Shown: positions 1-6,552 of the stretch, piece after piece | How the letters are laid out: every line of letters begins with the position of its first letter | Position numbering within the stretch: the first letter of the stretch is position 1 | Program-made: the position numbers and the translations under genes | The notes under the pieces: model-generated | The model's input: only the letters and a program-made list of their open reading frames with translations | Told to the model about the DNA's origin: nothing | Databases searched by the model: none | Assembly (NCBI GenBank): GCA_023453665.1 | Contig: JAEXTA010000236.1 | Coordinates: 1-20,290, forward strand | DNA from: Bacteroidota bacterium | Lineage (GTDB): Bacteria > Bacteroidota > Ignavibacteria > Ignavibacteriales > Ignavibacteriaceae | Direction: 5' to 3' | Length of the DNA: 20,290 nt

Positions 1-1
1 A

Positions 2-1060
2 AGATGGTACTATGATGATTATTATGGATGGCTGTGGGTTCCTGATTATGATTGGGCTCCTGCGTGGGTTGAATGGAGATATGACGACAATTATGTCGGC
101 TGGGCTCCGCTTTCACCTTATGCAACATTCAGAATTGGTATCGGTATATACTTCACATATGAATATTATACGCCCTTCAATCACTGGCACTTTGTAAAAT
201 ACAGGTATATGTGTGATCCTTATGTTTATAATCATTTTGTAGGGCATAAGTATAAATACAGAATTCATGCTAATACAAAGTATCGTCATGATTACAGGTA
301 TTATGATGGAAGAGTTCAGAATCGTGGAATCGACATAAATGATGTTAGAAGAAGATCAGGTCGTGACATCAGAGAAAGAGAAATATACCGTGTATCTGAT
401 CCGCGTGAGGTGAAGAACAGAAAAGATAAAAATGAAATAAGAACATTCGTTTCATCCAGAGATGAACTGTCAAGAGGTGAATTTGATACAAAAGATATCA
501 AACGTTCTGACAGAAAAAGTACTCTGAGAACAACCGATATTGAACTCGGCGACCGGAGAAAGGATGTTCGTTCAAATGAAATAAAAACACGTGAGAACCA
601 AAGAGTCGTTACCGATGATAGAAATGACAGCAGAAGAGATACAAAAGTAGAAGAAAAACGTCCAGAGATAATTGAACGAAACAAAACAAATGACAGAGAA
701 ATAATTAAACGTGACGACACCAAAAAAGTTGAAACTCGCGATAGAACAAATGTTCGGACTGAAAAGGTAGAAACTAATAAGAAACGAGAACTTCCTGTTA
801 CAGAACGTAAGACTGAACTAAAAAGAGAGACGAATCAGAATCGTAATAATGATCTCAGAACACAAACAAACAGAAATGTCGAGATAAAAAGAGAAACAAA
901 CACGAATCGTTCTAATAACAATGTAAATCAACAAAAACGAAATGAAGTAAAAGAACAGCAAAAACGTAATCAGACAGAGGTTCGACGCGAGAATACTCAA
1001 ACAGGTAGAGATAAAAATTCAAACAATAACCGGACAACTGAAGAAAGAAAACGTCGATAA
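2..1060 (+). CDS. DUF6600-family protein with long charged tail (5' end outside window)
   Basis: The frame is open from base 2, so the gene starts before the window; the ATG at 209 is internal. In-window product: 352 residues. The first 40 residues carry the tryptophan/proline motif seen in DUF6600 proteins: YYGWLWVP, then DWAPAWVEWRY, then YVGWAPLSP. About 50 aromatic-rich residues follow (YFTYEYYTPFNHWHFVKY). From about base 330 to the stop the protein is low-complexity: Arg, Lys, Glu, Asp, Asn and Thr dominate and hydrophobic residues are sparse, so it is probably disordered. A short repeat (KRETN-x-NR-x-N) occurs at 821-850 and 887-916. Family members are usually exported, but the signal peptide would lie outside the window. 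The function of DUF6600 is unknown; similar motifs occur in proteins with FecR-like domains. A strong terminator follows the stop codon. Confidence 0.8.
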   Translation, partial: RWYYDDYYGWLWVPDYDWAPAWVEWRYDDNYVGWAPLSPYATFRIGIGIYFTYEYYTPFNHWHFVKYRYMCDPYVYNHFVGHKYKYRIHANTKYRHDYRYYDGRVQNRGIDINDVRRRSGRDIREREIYRVSDPREVKNRKDKNEIRTFVSSRDELSRGEFDTKDIKRSDRKSTLRTTDIELGDRRKDVRSNEIKTRENQRVVTDDRNDSRRDTKVEEKRPEIIERNKTNDREIIKRDDTKKVETRDRTNVRTEKVETNKKRELPVTERKTELKRETNQNRNNDLRTQTNRNVEIKRETNTNRSNNNVNQQKRNEVKEQQKRNQTEVRRENTQTGRDKNSNNNRTTEERKRR

Positions 1061-1094
1061 TTAATTCCCTCTCATACCTCATCTCCTTAAAGAC

Positions 1095-1131
1095 AGCGGT
1101 ATCAGTCTATTACTGATACCGCTTTTGTTTT
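1095..1131 (+). terminator. Rho-independent terminator after the DUF6600 gene
   Basis: A perfect 12-bp inverted repeat (AGCGGTATCAGT at 1095-1106, ACTGATACCGCT at 1112-1123) encloses a 5-base loop. It runs into TTTTGTTTT. It lies 34 bases after the stop codon at 1060, and the T-rich tail also contains the TTTG of the next gene's predicted promoter. Confidence 0.85.
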
Positions 1132-1154
1132 AAACCTGACACCTTTTAAGTTTG
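1124..1154 (+). promoter_or_regulatory. Bacteroidota-type promoter for the yhhQ homologue
   Basis: TTTG at 1124-1127, a 19-base spacer and TAAGTTTG at 1147-1154 match the Bacteroidota primary-sigma consensus (TTTG at -33, TAnnTTTG at -7) with no mismatch. Transcription would begin near 1161, leaving a leader of about 15 bases that holds the AGGAA ribosome site and no room for a riboswitch. The -33 element lies inside the T-tract of the preceding terminator. Confidence 0.6.
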
Positions 1155-1165
1155 CATAAACAAAC

Positions 1166-1170
1166 AGGAA
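1166..1170 (+). promoter_or_regulatory. Ribosome binding site that sets the yhhQ start
   Basis: AGGAA sits five bases before the ATG at 1176. An in-frame TTG at 1152 would add eight residues, but it lies inside the predicted -7 promoter element and has no Shine-Dalgarno sequence. The ATG is therefore preferred. Confidence 0.65.
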
Positions 1171-1175
1171 AACTA

Positions 1176-1934
1176 ATGAAAGATAAAAGTACAAAACTGT
1201 TTTATATACTTGGTTCGTTCTTTGTCGCAAATGCAATACTTGCAGAGTTTATAGGAGTGAAGATATTTTCACTTGAGCAAACTATAGGTGTTGAACCGAT
1301 AAAACTTACCTTGCTGGGTATATCAGATCTTTCTTTTAACCTGACAGCAGGGGTATTGTTATGGCCTGTTGTATTTATAATGACTGATATCATCAACGAA
1401 TATTTTGGAAGAAAGGGTGTCAGGTTTCTTTCATTCACTGCGGCGATACTTATACTTTATGCTTTTATTATGGTTTATTTTGCTATGAATCTTACACCTG
1501 CGGGTTTCTGGATAGAAAGGCAGACTGGTTCAGGTACCGTTAATATGGATATTGCGTTCAATTCCATTTTTGGTCAGGGACTCTGGATTATTGTAGGTTC
1601 ATTAACAGCCTTCCTGATCGGGCAGCTTGTTGATGTAACAGTATTTCATTATCTAAAATCGATAACCGGATCATCAAAGATTTGGTTACGCGCAACCGGC
1701 TCCACATTAGTTTCTCAATTCATAGATAGTTTTGTCGTTTTGTTTATAGCTTTTTACATTGGTGCAGGTTGGGACCTTTCACTAGTAATTGCAATCGGTA
1801 TTGTTAACTACATTTATAAATTTTTAATAGCGGTTATTTTGACACCTGTGTTATATCTTATACATTTTATAATCGACAGATATTTAGGCAAAGAACTTTC
1901 TGAACAACTTATGAAAGAAGCTCATTTGAACTGA
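1176..1934 (+). CDS. yhhQ: Queuosine precursor transporter (YhhQ/VUT family)
   Basis: This 252-residue integral membrane protein has about six hydrophobic segments. It carries family landmarks: an acidic/aromatic loop DIINEYFGRKGVR near residue 80, and a late helix with ATGSTLVSQFIDSFVVLFIAF-like sequence (first part ATGSTLVSQFIDS). This is the pattern of the DUF165/Vut_1 family, whose characterised E. coli member imports the queuosine precursors preQ0 and preQ1 across the inner membrane for tRNA modification. Length fits the family. The start is taken at ATG 1176 because of the AGGAA ribosome site and the promoter position. No queuosine synthesis gene is in the window, so the gene is probably monocistronic and serves salvage. 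Identification is by motif and membrane layout; the exact substrate is inferred. Confidence 0.85.
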   Translation: MKDKSTKLFYILGSFFVANAILAEFIGVKIFSLEQTIGVEPIKLTLLGISDLSFNLTAGVLLWPVVFIMTDIINEYFGRKGVRFLSFTAAILILYAFIMVYFAMNLTPAGFWIERQTGSGTVNMDIAFNSIFGQGLWIIVGSLTAFLIGQLVDVTVFHYLKSITGSSKIWLRATGSTLVSQFIDSFVVLFIAFYIGAGWDLSLVIAIGIVNYIYKFLIAVILTPVLYLIHFIIDRYLGKELSEQLMKEAHLN

Positions 1935-2243
1935 CCTAGATAAAATGCTTCACAACAGAAAAAATTAACTATCAATAATATTAACTTTTAGTAAAGATTA
2001 TTTGTATTTTTAATCAGATAGTTTTGAGACTAAAAGGTTAAATAATATAATTTATGAATGTGGGAAGATAGCGTGTGAATCCGGAATTTTGTGAACATAA
2101 GAATAAACATCTGATGCAACTCTTTTCTTTTTCTACCCTGAATAATTTTAATCATAAAGAATTTATCCGTTTCCCGGAATTATTAAAACATCAGGATTTA
2201 TTCCCTGCAAATATTAACAAGACTTTACCAAAGGAGAAATAAA
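1935..2243 (+). other. 309-base intergenic region upstream of maeB
   Basis: This AT-rich stretch lies between the yhhQ and maeB genes. TAGTTTTG at 2019-2026 matches the Bacteroidota -7 octamer, but no TTTG lies 19-21 bases upstream (the nearest, at 2001-2004, is 14 bases away), so the promoter call is weak. If used, it would give maeB a leader of about 200 bases. I see no convincing hairpin, terminator after yhhQ, or known riboswitch. The region ends with AAAGGAG (2230-2236), seven bases before the maeB ATG. Confidence 0.5.
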
Positions 2244-4496
2244 ATGAAAATTAGTAAAGAAGAGGCCCTTGAGTATCATAGCCAGGGGCGTAAAGGAAAA
2301 GTTGAGGTTATACCTACCAAACCTTGTTTAACTTCACGTGATTTATCACTTGCCTACACTCCCGGTGTTGCTGAACCCTGCAGGGCGATAGAAAAAAATC
2401 TTGAGGATGTCTACAAATACACAGCTAAAGGAAATCTTGTTGCTGTAATTTCTAATGGAACTGCAGTACTGGGTTTAGGCGATATTGGAGCTGAAGCAGG
2501 TAAACCGGTAATGGAAGGAAAAGGAATTTTATTTAAACGATTTGCTGATATTGATGTATTTGACATCGAACTTAGAAGTCATGATACCAAAGAAATTATT
2601 AAAGCAGTGCAAATGCTTGAACCTACTTTCGGCGGAATTAATCTGGAAGACATAAAAGCACCCGAATGTTTTGAGATTGAAGAAACACTTAAAGAAACAA
2701 TGAACATTCCCGTGTTTCATGATGATCAGCATGGTACAGCAATAATTTCTTGTGCAGCGTTAATAAATGCTGTTGAAATTGCAGGTAAAAAAATTGATCA
2801 GGTTAGAATAGTTGTAAATGGCGCAGGAGCATCTGCCATTTCTTGCTGCAAACTTTATGTCAGAGCAGGTGCGAAAAGAGAAAACATTTATATGTTTGAT
2901 TCCAAAGGTTGTATTACTCAGGATAGGACAGACCTGAATAAATACAAAAAAGAATTTGCACAAAAGAAAGGTTTTCCTTCACTTCTTGATGCTTTTAAAG
3001 ACGCTGATGTATTTGTCGGATTGTCTGTAGGCGGTGTTGTATCGAAAGACATGGTTAAAGTGATGGCGCCAAATCCGATAATCTTTGCAATGGCTAATCC
3101 GGATCCGGAAATAATGTATGATGAAGCGATATCAGTTCGTAAAGATCTCATAATGGCAACAGGCAGAAGTGATTTTCCAAACCAGGTAAATAATGTATTA
3201 GGATTTCCATTCATCTTCAGAGGTGCCCTTGATGTACGTGCATCTGCAATAAATGAAGAAATGAAAATGGCTGCAACAAAAGCACTTTCCGAACTCGCTA
3301 AAAAGAAAGTTCCGGAGATGGTTATCAGTGCTTATGGCGGCGAAGATTTTTCTTTCGGAAGGGAATACATAATTCCAAAGCCATTTGATCCAAGAGTATT
3401 GTGGCACGTTGCACCTGCAGTTGCAAAAGCTGCTATGGAAACCGGCGTTGCCAAAAATCCTATCACCGACTGGAATGCTTACGAAGAGGAACTAAAAGAA
3501 AGACTCGGTTTATCAAAAGAAATTATCCGTGTGATGATTCACAAAGCACAGAAAAATCCAAAGAAAGTTGTTTATCCCGAAGGTGAAGAAGAAAAAATCA
3601 TTCGTGCCGCGCATGTTGTTTACCAGGATAATATTGCAAAACCAATACTACTTGGTAATGAAAAGAATATTAAAAACCAGATTAAAGAATTAGGTTATGA
3701 TGAAAAGGAATTTGAAATAATTGATCCTCTTTCAAGTTCTAAACATGAAGAATATGCACAATCATTTTACAAGAAACGTCAGAGAAAAGGAGCCACACTC
3801 AGAGAATCAAGAATCCTGATGAGTAAACCTGTTTATTTTGGATCGATGATGATCGATTCAGGTGATACTGATTCTATGATAAGCGGATTAACTACTCATT
3901 ATCCTAACACAATCAAACCAGCTTTACAATGTGTTGGGATTAAAGATGGATTTAAAGTGGTTGCCGGTTTATACATTGTTGTAACAAAGAAGCAGGTTTA
4001 TTTCCTTGCAGATTGCACAGTTAATGTAAATCCAACTGCCGAGGTTCTTGCAGAGATTGCGATTTCAGCAGCGGATACTGTACAGGAATTTGATGTGATA
4101 CCACGTATTGCAATGTTATCATTCAGCAATTTCGGAAGTGCGCCTTATCCTGAATCAATTAAAGTACGTGAAGCCACAAAGCTTGTTAAAAAATTAAGAC
4201 CTTCACTTATTTGTGATGGTGAGATGCAGGCAGATACAGCAGTTGTACCGCAAATCATTGAAAATGAGTTTAGCTTTAGTGAAATCAAAGGCGGGGCAAA
4301 CGTTCTGATTTTCCCTGATCTTGGCTCCGCAAATATTGCATATAAACTCCTTGCAAGAATTGGTGAAGCTACTGTAATAGGTCCTGTTTTGATGGGAATG
4401 AAAAAATCAGTTCACGTTCTTCAAAGAGGTGCAACTGTTGATGATATAATTAATATGACGGCGATTGCAGTTGTAGATGCCCAGAAAAGAAAATAG
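2244..4496 (+). CDS. maeB: NADP-dependent malic enzyme, MaeB type
   Basis: The enzyme oxidatively decarboxylates malate to pyruvate with reduction of NADP, linking the TCA cycle to pyruvate and supplying NADPH in the cytoplasm. The 750-residue product has the three-part MaeB layout. The malic N-terminal domain (about 1-165) has YTPGVAEPC with catalytic Tyr38, GKPVMEGKG with the probable general base Lys93, metal ligands in NLEDIKAPE (Glu135, Asp136), and VFHDDQHGTA (Asp161). The NAD(P)-binding domain follows, with NGAGASA near 193. The C-terminal part (about 425-750) is phosphotransacetylase-like; in characterised MaeB proteins it has no transacetylase activity and is regulatory, for example responding to acetyl-CoA. 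The start is supported by AAAGGAG seven bases upstream. It appears monocistronic, closed by the terminator at 4508-4538. Cofactor preference is inferred from the family. Confidence 0.95.
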   Translation: MKISKEEALEYHSQGRKGKVEVIPTKPCLTSRDLSLAYTPGVAEPCRAIEKNLEDVYKYTAKGNLVAVISNGTAVLGLGDIGAEAGKPVMEGKGILFKRFADIDVFDIELRSHDTKEIIKAVQMLEPTFGGINLEDIKAPECFEIEETLKETMNIPVFHDDQHGTAIISCAALINAVEIAGKKIDQVRIVVNGAGASAISCCKLYVRAGAKRENIYMFDSKGCITQDRTDLNKYKKEFAQKKGFPSLLDAFKDADVFVGLSVGGVVSKDMVKVMAPNPIIFAMANPDPEIMYDEAISVRKDLIMATGRSDFPNQVNNVLGFPFIFRGALDVRASAINEEMKMAATKALSELAKKKVPEMVISAYGGEDFSFGREYIIPKPFDPRVLWHVAPAVAKAAMETGVAKNPITDWNAYEEELKERLGLSKEIIRVMIHKAQKNPKKVVYPEGEEEKIIRAAHVVYQDNIAKPILLGNEKNIKNQIKELGYDEKEFEIIDPLSSSKHEEYAQSFYKKRQRKGATLRESRILMSKPVYFGSMMIDSGDTDSMISGLTTHYPNTIKPALQCVGIKDGFKVVAGLYIVVTKKQVYFLADCTVNVNPTAEVLAEIAISAADTVQEFDVIPRIAMLSFSNFGSAPYPESIKVREATKLVKKLRPSLICDGEMQADTAVVPQIIENEFSFSEIKGGANVLIFPDLGSANIAYKLLARIGEATVIGPVLMGMKKSVHVLQRGATVDDIINMTAIAVVDAQKRK

Positions 4497-4507
4497 CCTT
4501 GTTGTCA

Positions 4508-4538
4508 AAGAGCCGGTTAATTAAACCGGCTCTTTTTT
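4508..4538. terminator. Bidirectional terminator between maeB and the DUF1579 gene
   Basis: AAGAGCCGGTT (4508-4518) pairs with AACCGGCTCTT (4524-4534) over a 5-base loop, giving an 11-bp GC-rich stem. The plus strand continues into six T residues (4533-4538), a good terminator for maeB. The minus strand reads TTT then TGAC after the stem, so it may also serve the convergent gene ending at 4547, less strongly. Confidence 0.8.
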
Positions 4539-4546
4539 AAAATCTC

Positions 4547-5131
4547 TTAACGTGTATAAGTAAGTTCCAATCCTAAAAATTCTTTACCATCCATTTCCCA
4601 GTACATTTCCATAACCATTTTTTTCTGATCAATAACTTTAAAGACTTCTCTGAATGGTGAATCTTTTCCTGTCATTGGATCAACCATCATACCTTTAAAT
4701 TCAATTGCATTGGCAGCTTCATTATATTTACCGGTTGCGTAAGCCAGACCAGTTCCCATATTATCAATCCAGGTATTAAAAAATTCTTTCTTTGCATTGT
4801 CAAATCCAGTTATACTTATTCCTTCAAATGGCATTCCCATCATAGTGCCGCTGAATGTTGATTGAAGATATCTTCCTCCAAGAATCATTTCTGCCTGACT
4901 TGTTCCATCGGATTCCATTGGTGCGGCAGAAGGATCCATCCACATTTTTGTGTGTACTTTCCATGATCCGACTCCTTCTGCAAGCATTTGATGAGCTTTA
5001 CCCGGTGTCATATAATCCATCCAGGCTTTTTGCTCGGCAGTCATTTCCATTCCTTCCTGAGCCAAAAGATTTGAACCATTGATCAAAAAGAAAAATACCA
5101 ATACAGGTAAAGCTTTCTTTACAAAATTCAT
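4547..5131 (-). CDS. Exported DUF1579-family protein
   Basis: This 194-residue protein has a signal peptide (Lys5-Lys6, a hydrophobic core LPVLVFFFLI, cleavage likely after LLAQ near residue 25). The mature part matches the DUF1579 pattern: an opening acidic helix (TAEQKAWMDYMTPGKAHQML), then GSWKVHTKMWMDP, EMILGGRYLQSTFSG, FEGISITGFDNAKKEFFNTWIDNMGTGL and a closing set of beta strands. DUF1579 proteins are small, probably lipocalin-like beta proteins with no assigned biochemical role. The ribosome site AAAGGAG lies at 5139-5145, seven bases before the ATG, one of the clearest in this window. A promoter candidate is at 5207-5237, and the gene seems to be expressed alone. Export across the inner membrane is a confident inference; function is unknown. 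Confidence 0.8.
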   Translation of the reverse strand: MNFVKKALPVLVFFFLINGSNLLAQEGMEMTAEQKAWMDYMTPGKAHQMLAEGVGSWKVHTKMWMDPSAAPMESDGTSQAEMILGGRYLQSTFSGTMMGMPFEGISITGFDNAKKEFFNTWIDNMGTGLAYATGKYNEAANAIEFKGMMVDPMTGKDSPFREVFKVIDQKKMVMEMYWEMDGKEFLGLELTYTR

Positions 5132-5206
5132 TGTAGAACTCCTTTGTTTGTTTTTAGATTGTTAATGCGAAGATTTATTAGGATAAGTTCAAAAGAACCT
5201 TTGCCT

Positions 5207-5237
5207 GAAATATAGTTTTAGAAGTTTTTGAATCAAA
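5207..5237 (-). promoter_or_regulatory. Bacteroidota-type promoter for the DUF1579 gene
   Basis: Read on the minus strand, TTTG (5237-5234), a 19-base spacer and TATATTTC (5214-5207) match the TTTG-N19-TAnnTTTG consensus except for the last base. The predicted leader is about 70 bases and ends in the AAAGGAG ribosome site. Confidence 0.5.
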
Positions 5238-5257
5238 TCCGTTTATAAAAAATTTTA

Positions 5258-5806
5258 CTATTTAATTCTGTAACTAAAACCACCTGAGACAATAAATGTC
5301 ATCAGGTCGGTTGATTCAACCTGTAATAATACAAGATCATCTTTATTGACAAGCAAAAGATTGCCGGCAAAATTATATGATTGGGGCAAATAAACCGCCA
5401 CTTTTCCTGATGAACCAATAGCTGACAAATCAGTTTCAGTTATAAACCCCGGTATCTGAATACTGCCGTCTTCCTTCAGATTCACCAGCACAGGCTGATT
5501 AAATTTTTTCTTGTCACCGACAAATGCTTCAGTTAAATCTCTAAGTGACGTATAAATGATTTTTATAAAAGGAAGTTTACTGAACATCGAATCAACAATC
5601 CTCACTATTCCTTTTGTAAATATATTTGAAGCAATAAATCCGACAAGAATTATTATTCCGACCGAAATAACAAAACCAAGTCCGGGATATTTCAGTTTGA
5701 ATAATGAATCGACACTGATAAGCAGGTAGTAGAAAAAATAAATTGTAACGCCTGAGGGTATTATTAATAGAAGCCCCTCTAAAAAGTATCTTGTAATCTT
5801 TTTCAT
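5258..5806 (-). CDS. DUF502-family inner-membrane protein
   Basis: This 182-residue protein has two hydrophobic segments, about residues 8-31 and 43-66. Between and after them are the DUF502 landmarks: EGLLLIIPSGVTIYFFYYL at the N-terminus, SKLPFIKIIYTSLRDLTEAF after the second helix, and a soluble beta-rich C-terminal half with TETDLSAI, VAVYLPQSYNFAGNLLLV and STDLMTFIVSGG. DUF502 proteins occur widely in bacteria and plants and have no agreed biochemical activity. The ATG at 5806 lies only five bases from the -33 element of the divergent yceH promoter, so its own promoter must overlap that region on the other strand. I see no clear terminator between its stop codon and the next minus-strand gene 127 bases on. 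Confidence 0.85.
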   Translation of the reverse strand: MKKITRYFLEGLLLIIPSGVTIYFFYYLLISVDSLFKLKYPGLGFVISVGIIILVGFIASNIFTKGIVRIVDSMFSKLPFIKIIYTSLRDLTEAFVGDKKKFNQPVLVNLKEDGSIQIPGFITETDLSAIGSSGKVAVYLPQSYNFAGNLLLVNKDDLVLLQVESTDLMTFIVSGGFSYRIK

Positions 5807-5811
5807 ATTAG

Positions 5812-5842
5812 TTTGATAGTATTATGGATAAAAATAATTTTG
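5812..5842 (+). promoter_or_regulatory. Bacteroidota-type promoter for yceH
   Basis: TTTG at 5812-5815, a 19-base spacer and TAATTTTG at 5835-5842 match TTTG-N19-TAnnTTTG with no mismatch. Transcription would start near 5850, about 50 bases before the yceH ATG. The element begins five bases after the start codon of the divergent DUF502 gene. Confidence 0.6.
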
Positions 5843-5898
5843 ACATTGGTTATATTGGTCATCAAAATAATAAAATTAAAATCTAAAAAAATATTCAT

Positions 5899-6543
5899 AT
5901 GATACAGGATTCATTAACACAGGAAGAAGTAAGAGTGATAGGCAGTCTTATCGAAAAAGAAAAAACAACCCCGGAATATTATCCAATGTCTGTTAATTCA
6001 CTGATGAATGCCTGTAATCAGAAATCAAACAGATTTCCTGTTGTAAATTATAATGAGGAACTTGTTATAAAAACGATTGAATCGTTGAGAGAAAAAAAGT
6101 TTGTCGTAAAAAGAACAGGTGATGATATCCGAGTACCGAAATACAGACAGACATTAACAGAATATTATAATCTTACTGAACCCGAAGTAGCTGTAATGTG
6201 CGTTTTGTTTTTACGTGGTGCACAAACTCCTGGTGAAATAAAGACTCATTGCAGCAGAATTCATTCCTTTGAAAATCTTGAATCACTTGATCTGGTATTG
6301 AATCAACTGAAAAACAGGGAAGAACCTTTCATTCAAAAACAGTCAAGACAAACCGGAATGAAAGAATCGCGATACATCCATCTGTTTTCTTCAAGTGGTG
6401 ATGTAGTTGAAAATAATAATGATTCAATTACAAAGAATCTGGATGAAAAATTATCAAGAATTGAAACCCTTGAAATCAGGGTGCAAAGCCTTGAAGTTAA
6501 ATTGCGAGATCTTAAAACAATGATTGACTCACTTCTAAAATAA
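5899..6543 (+). CDS. yceH: YceH/DUF480-family winged-helix protein
   Basis: This 214-residue protein begins with the DUF480 signature: LTQEEVRVIGSLIEKEKTTP, then YYPMSVNSLMNACNQKSNR and a NYNE-led helix. The YceH fold is two tandem winged-helix domains (here about 1-85 and 90-165, the second with VMCVLFLRGAQTPGEIKTH). The C-terminus (about 180-214, heptads such as LDEKLSRIETLEIRVQSLEVKL) is a likely coiled coil used in dimerisation. The family suggests nucleic-acid binding, but the target and role are not established. No Shine-Dalgarno sequence is visible before the ATG. The CBM20-esterase gene starts nine bases after this stop, so the two are probably co-transcribed, although no functional link is obvious. 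Confidence 0.9.
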   Translation: MIQDSLTQEEVRVIGSLIEKEKTTPEYYPMSVNSLMNACNQKSNRFPVVNYNEELVIKTIESLREKKFVVKRTGDDIRVPKYRQTLTEYYNLTEPEVAVMCVLFLRGAQTPGEIKTHCSRIHSFENLESLDLVLNQLKNREEPFIQKQSRQTGMKESRYIHLFSSSGDVVENNNDSITKNLDEKLSRIETLEIRVQSLEVKLRDLKTMIDSLLK

Positions 6544-6552
6544 TTTGACAAA

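Noticed and set aside
316..723. A 135-residue minus-strand ORF opposite the DUF6600 tail
   Set aside because: It is the complement of the purine-rich coding sequence, giving a Ser/Leu/Arg/Phe-rich translation typical of a shadow frame.
1061..1175. preQ1 riboswitch before the queuosine-precursor transporter
   Set aside because: The hairpin is a plain terminator for the upstream gene. The predicted transcript starts after it, and there is no preQ1 aptamer-like sequence in the remaining leader of about 15 bases.
2075..2242. A 55-codon plus-strand ORF (GTG start) running into the maeB ribosome site
   Set aside because: It has no Shine-Dalgarno sequence, starts with GTG just after a stop, and its product (many Phe, His, Asn, Leu) looks like translated AT-rich non-coding DNA. 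It would need conservation in relatives to be accepted.
3516..4496. MaeB C-terminal domain as an active phosphotransacetylase
   Set aside because: Domain fusion is the normal MaeB architecture, and in characterised family members this domain is not catalytic. I report it as part of the malic enzyme only.
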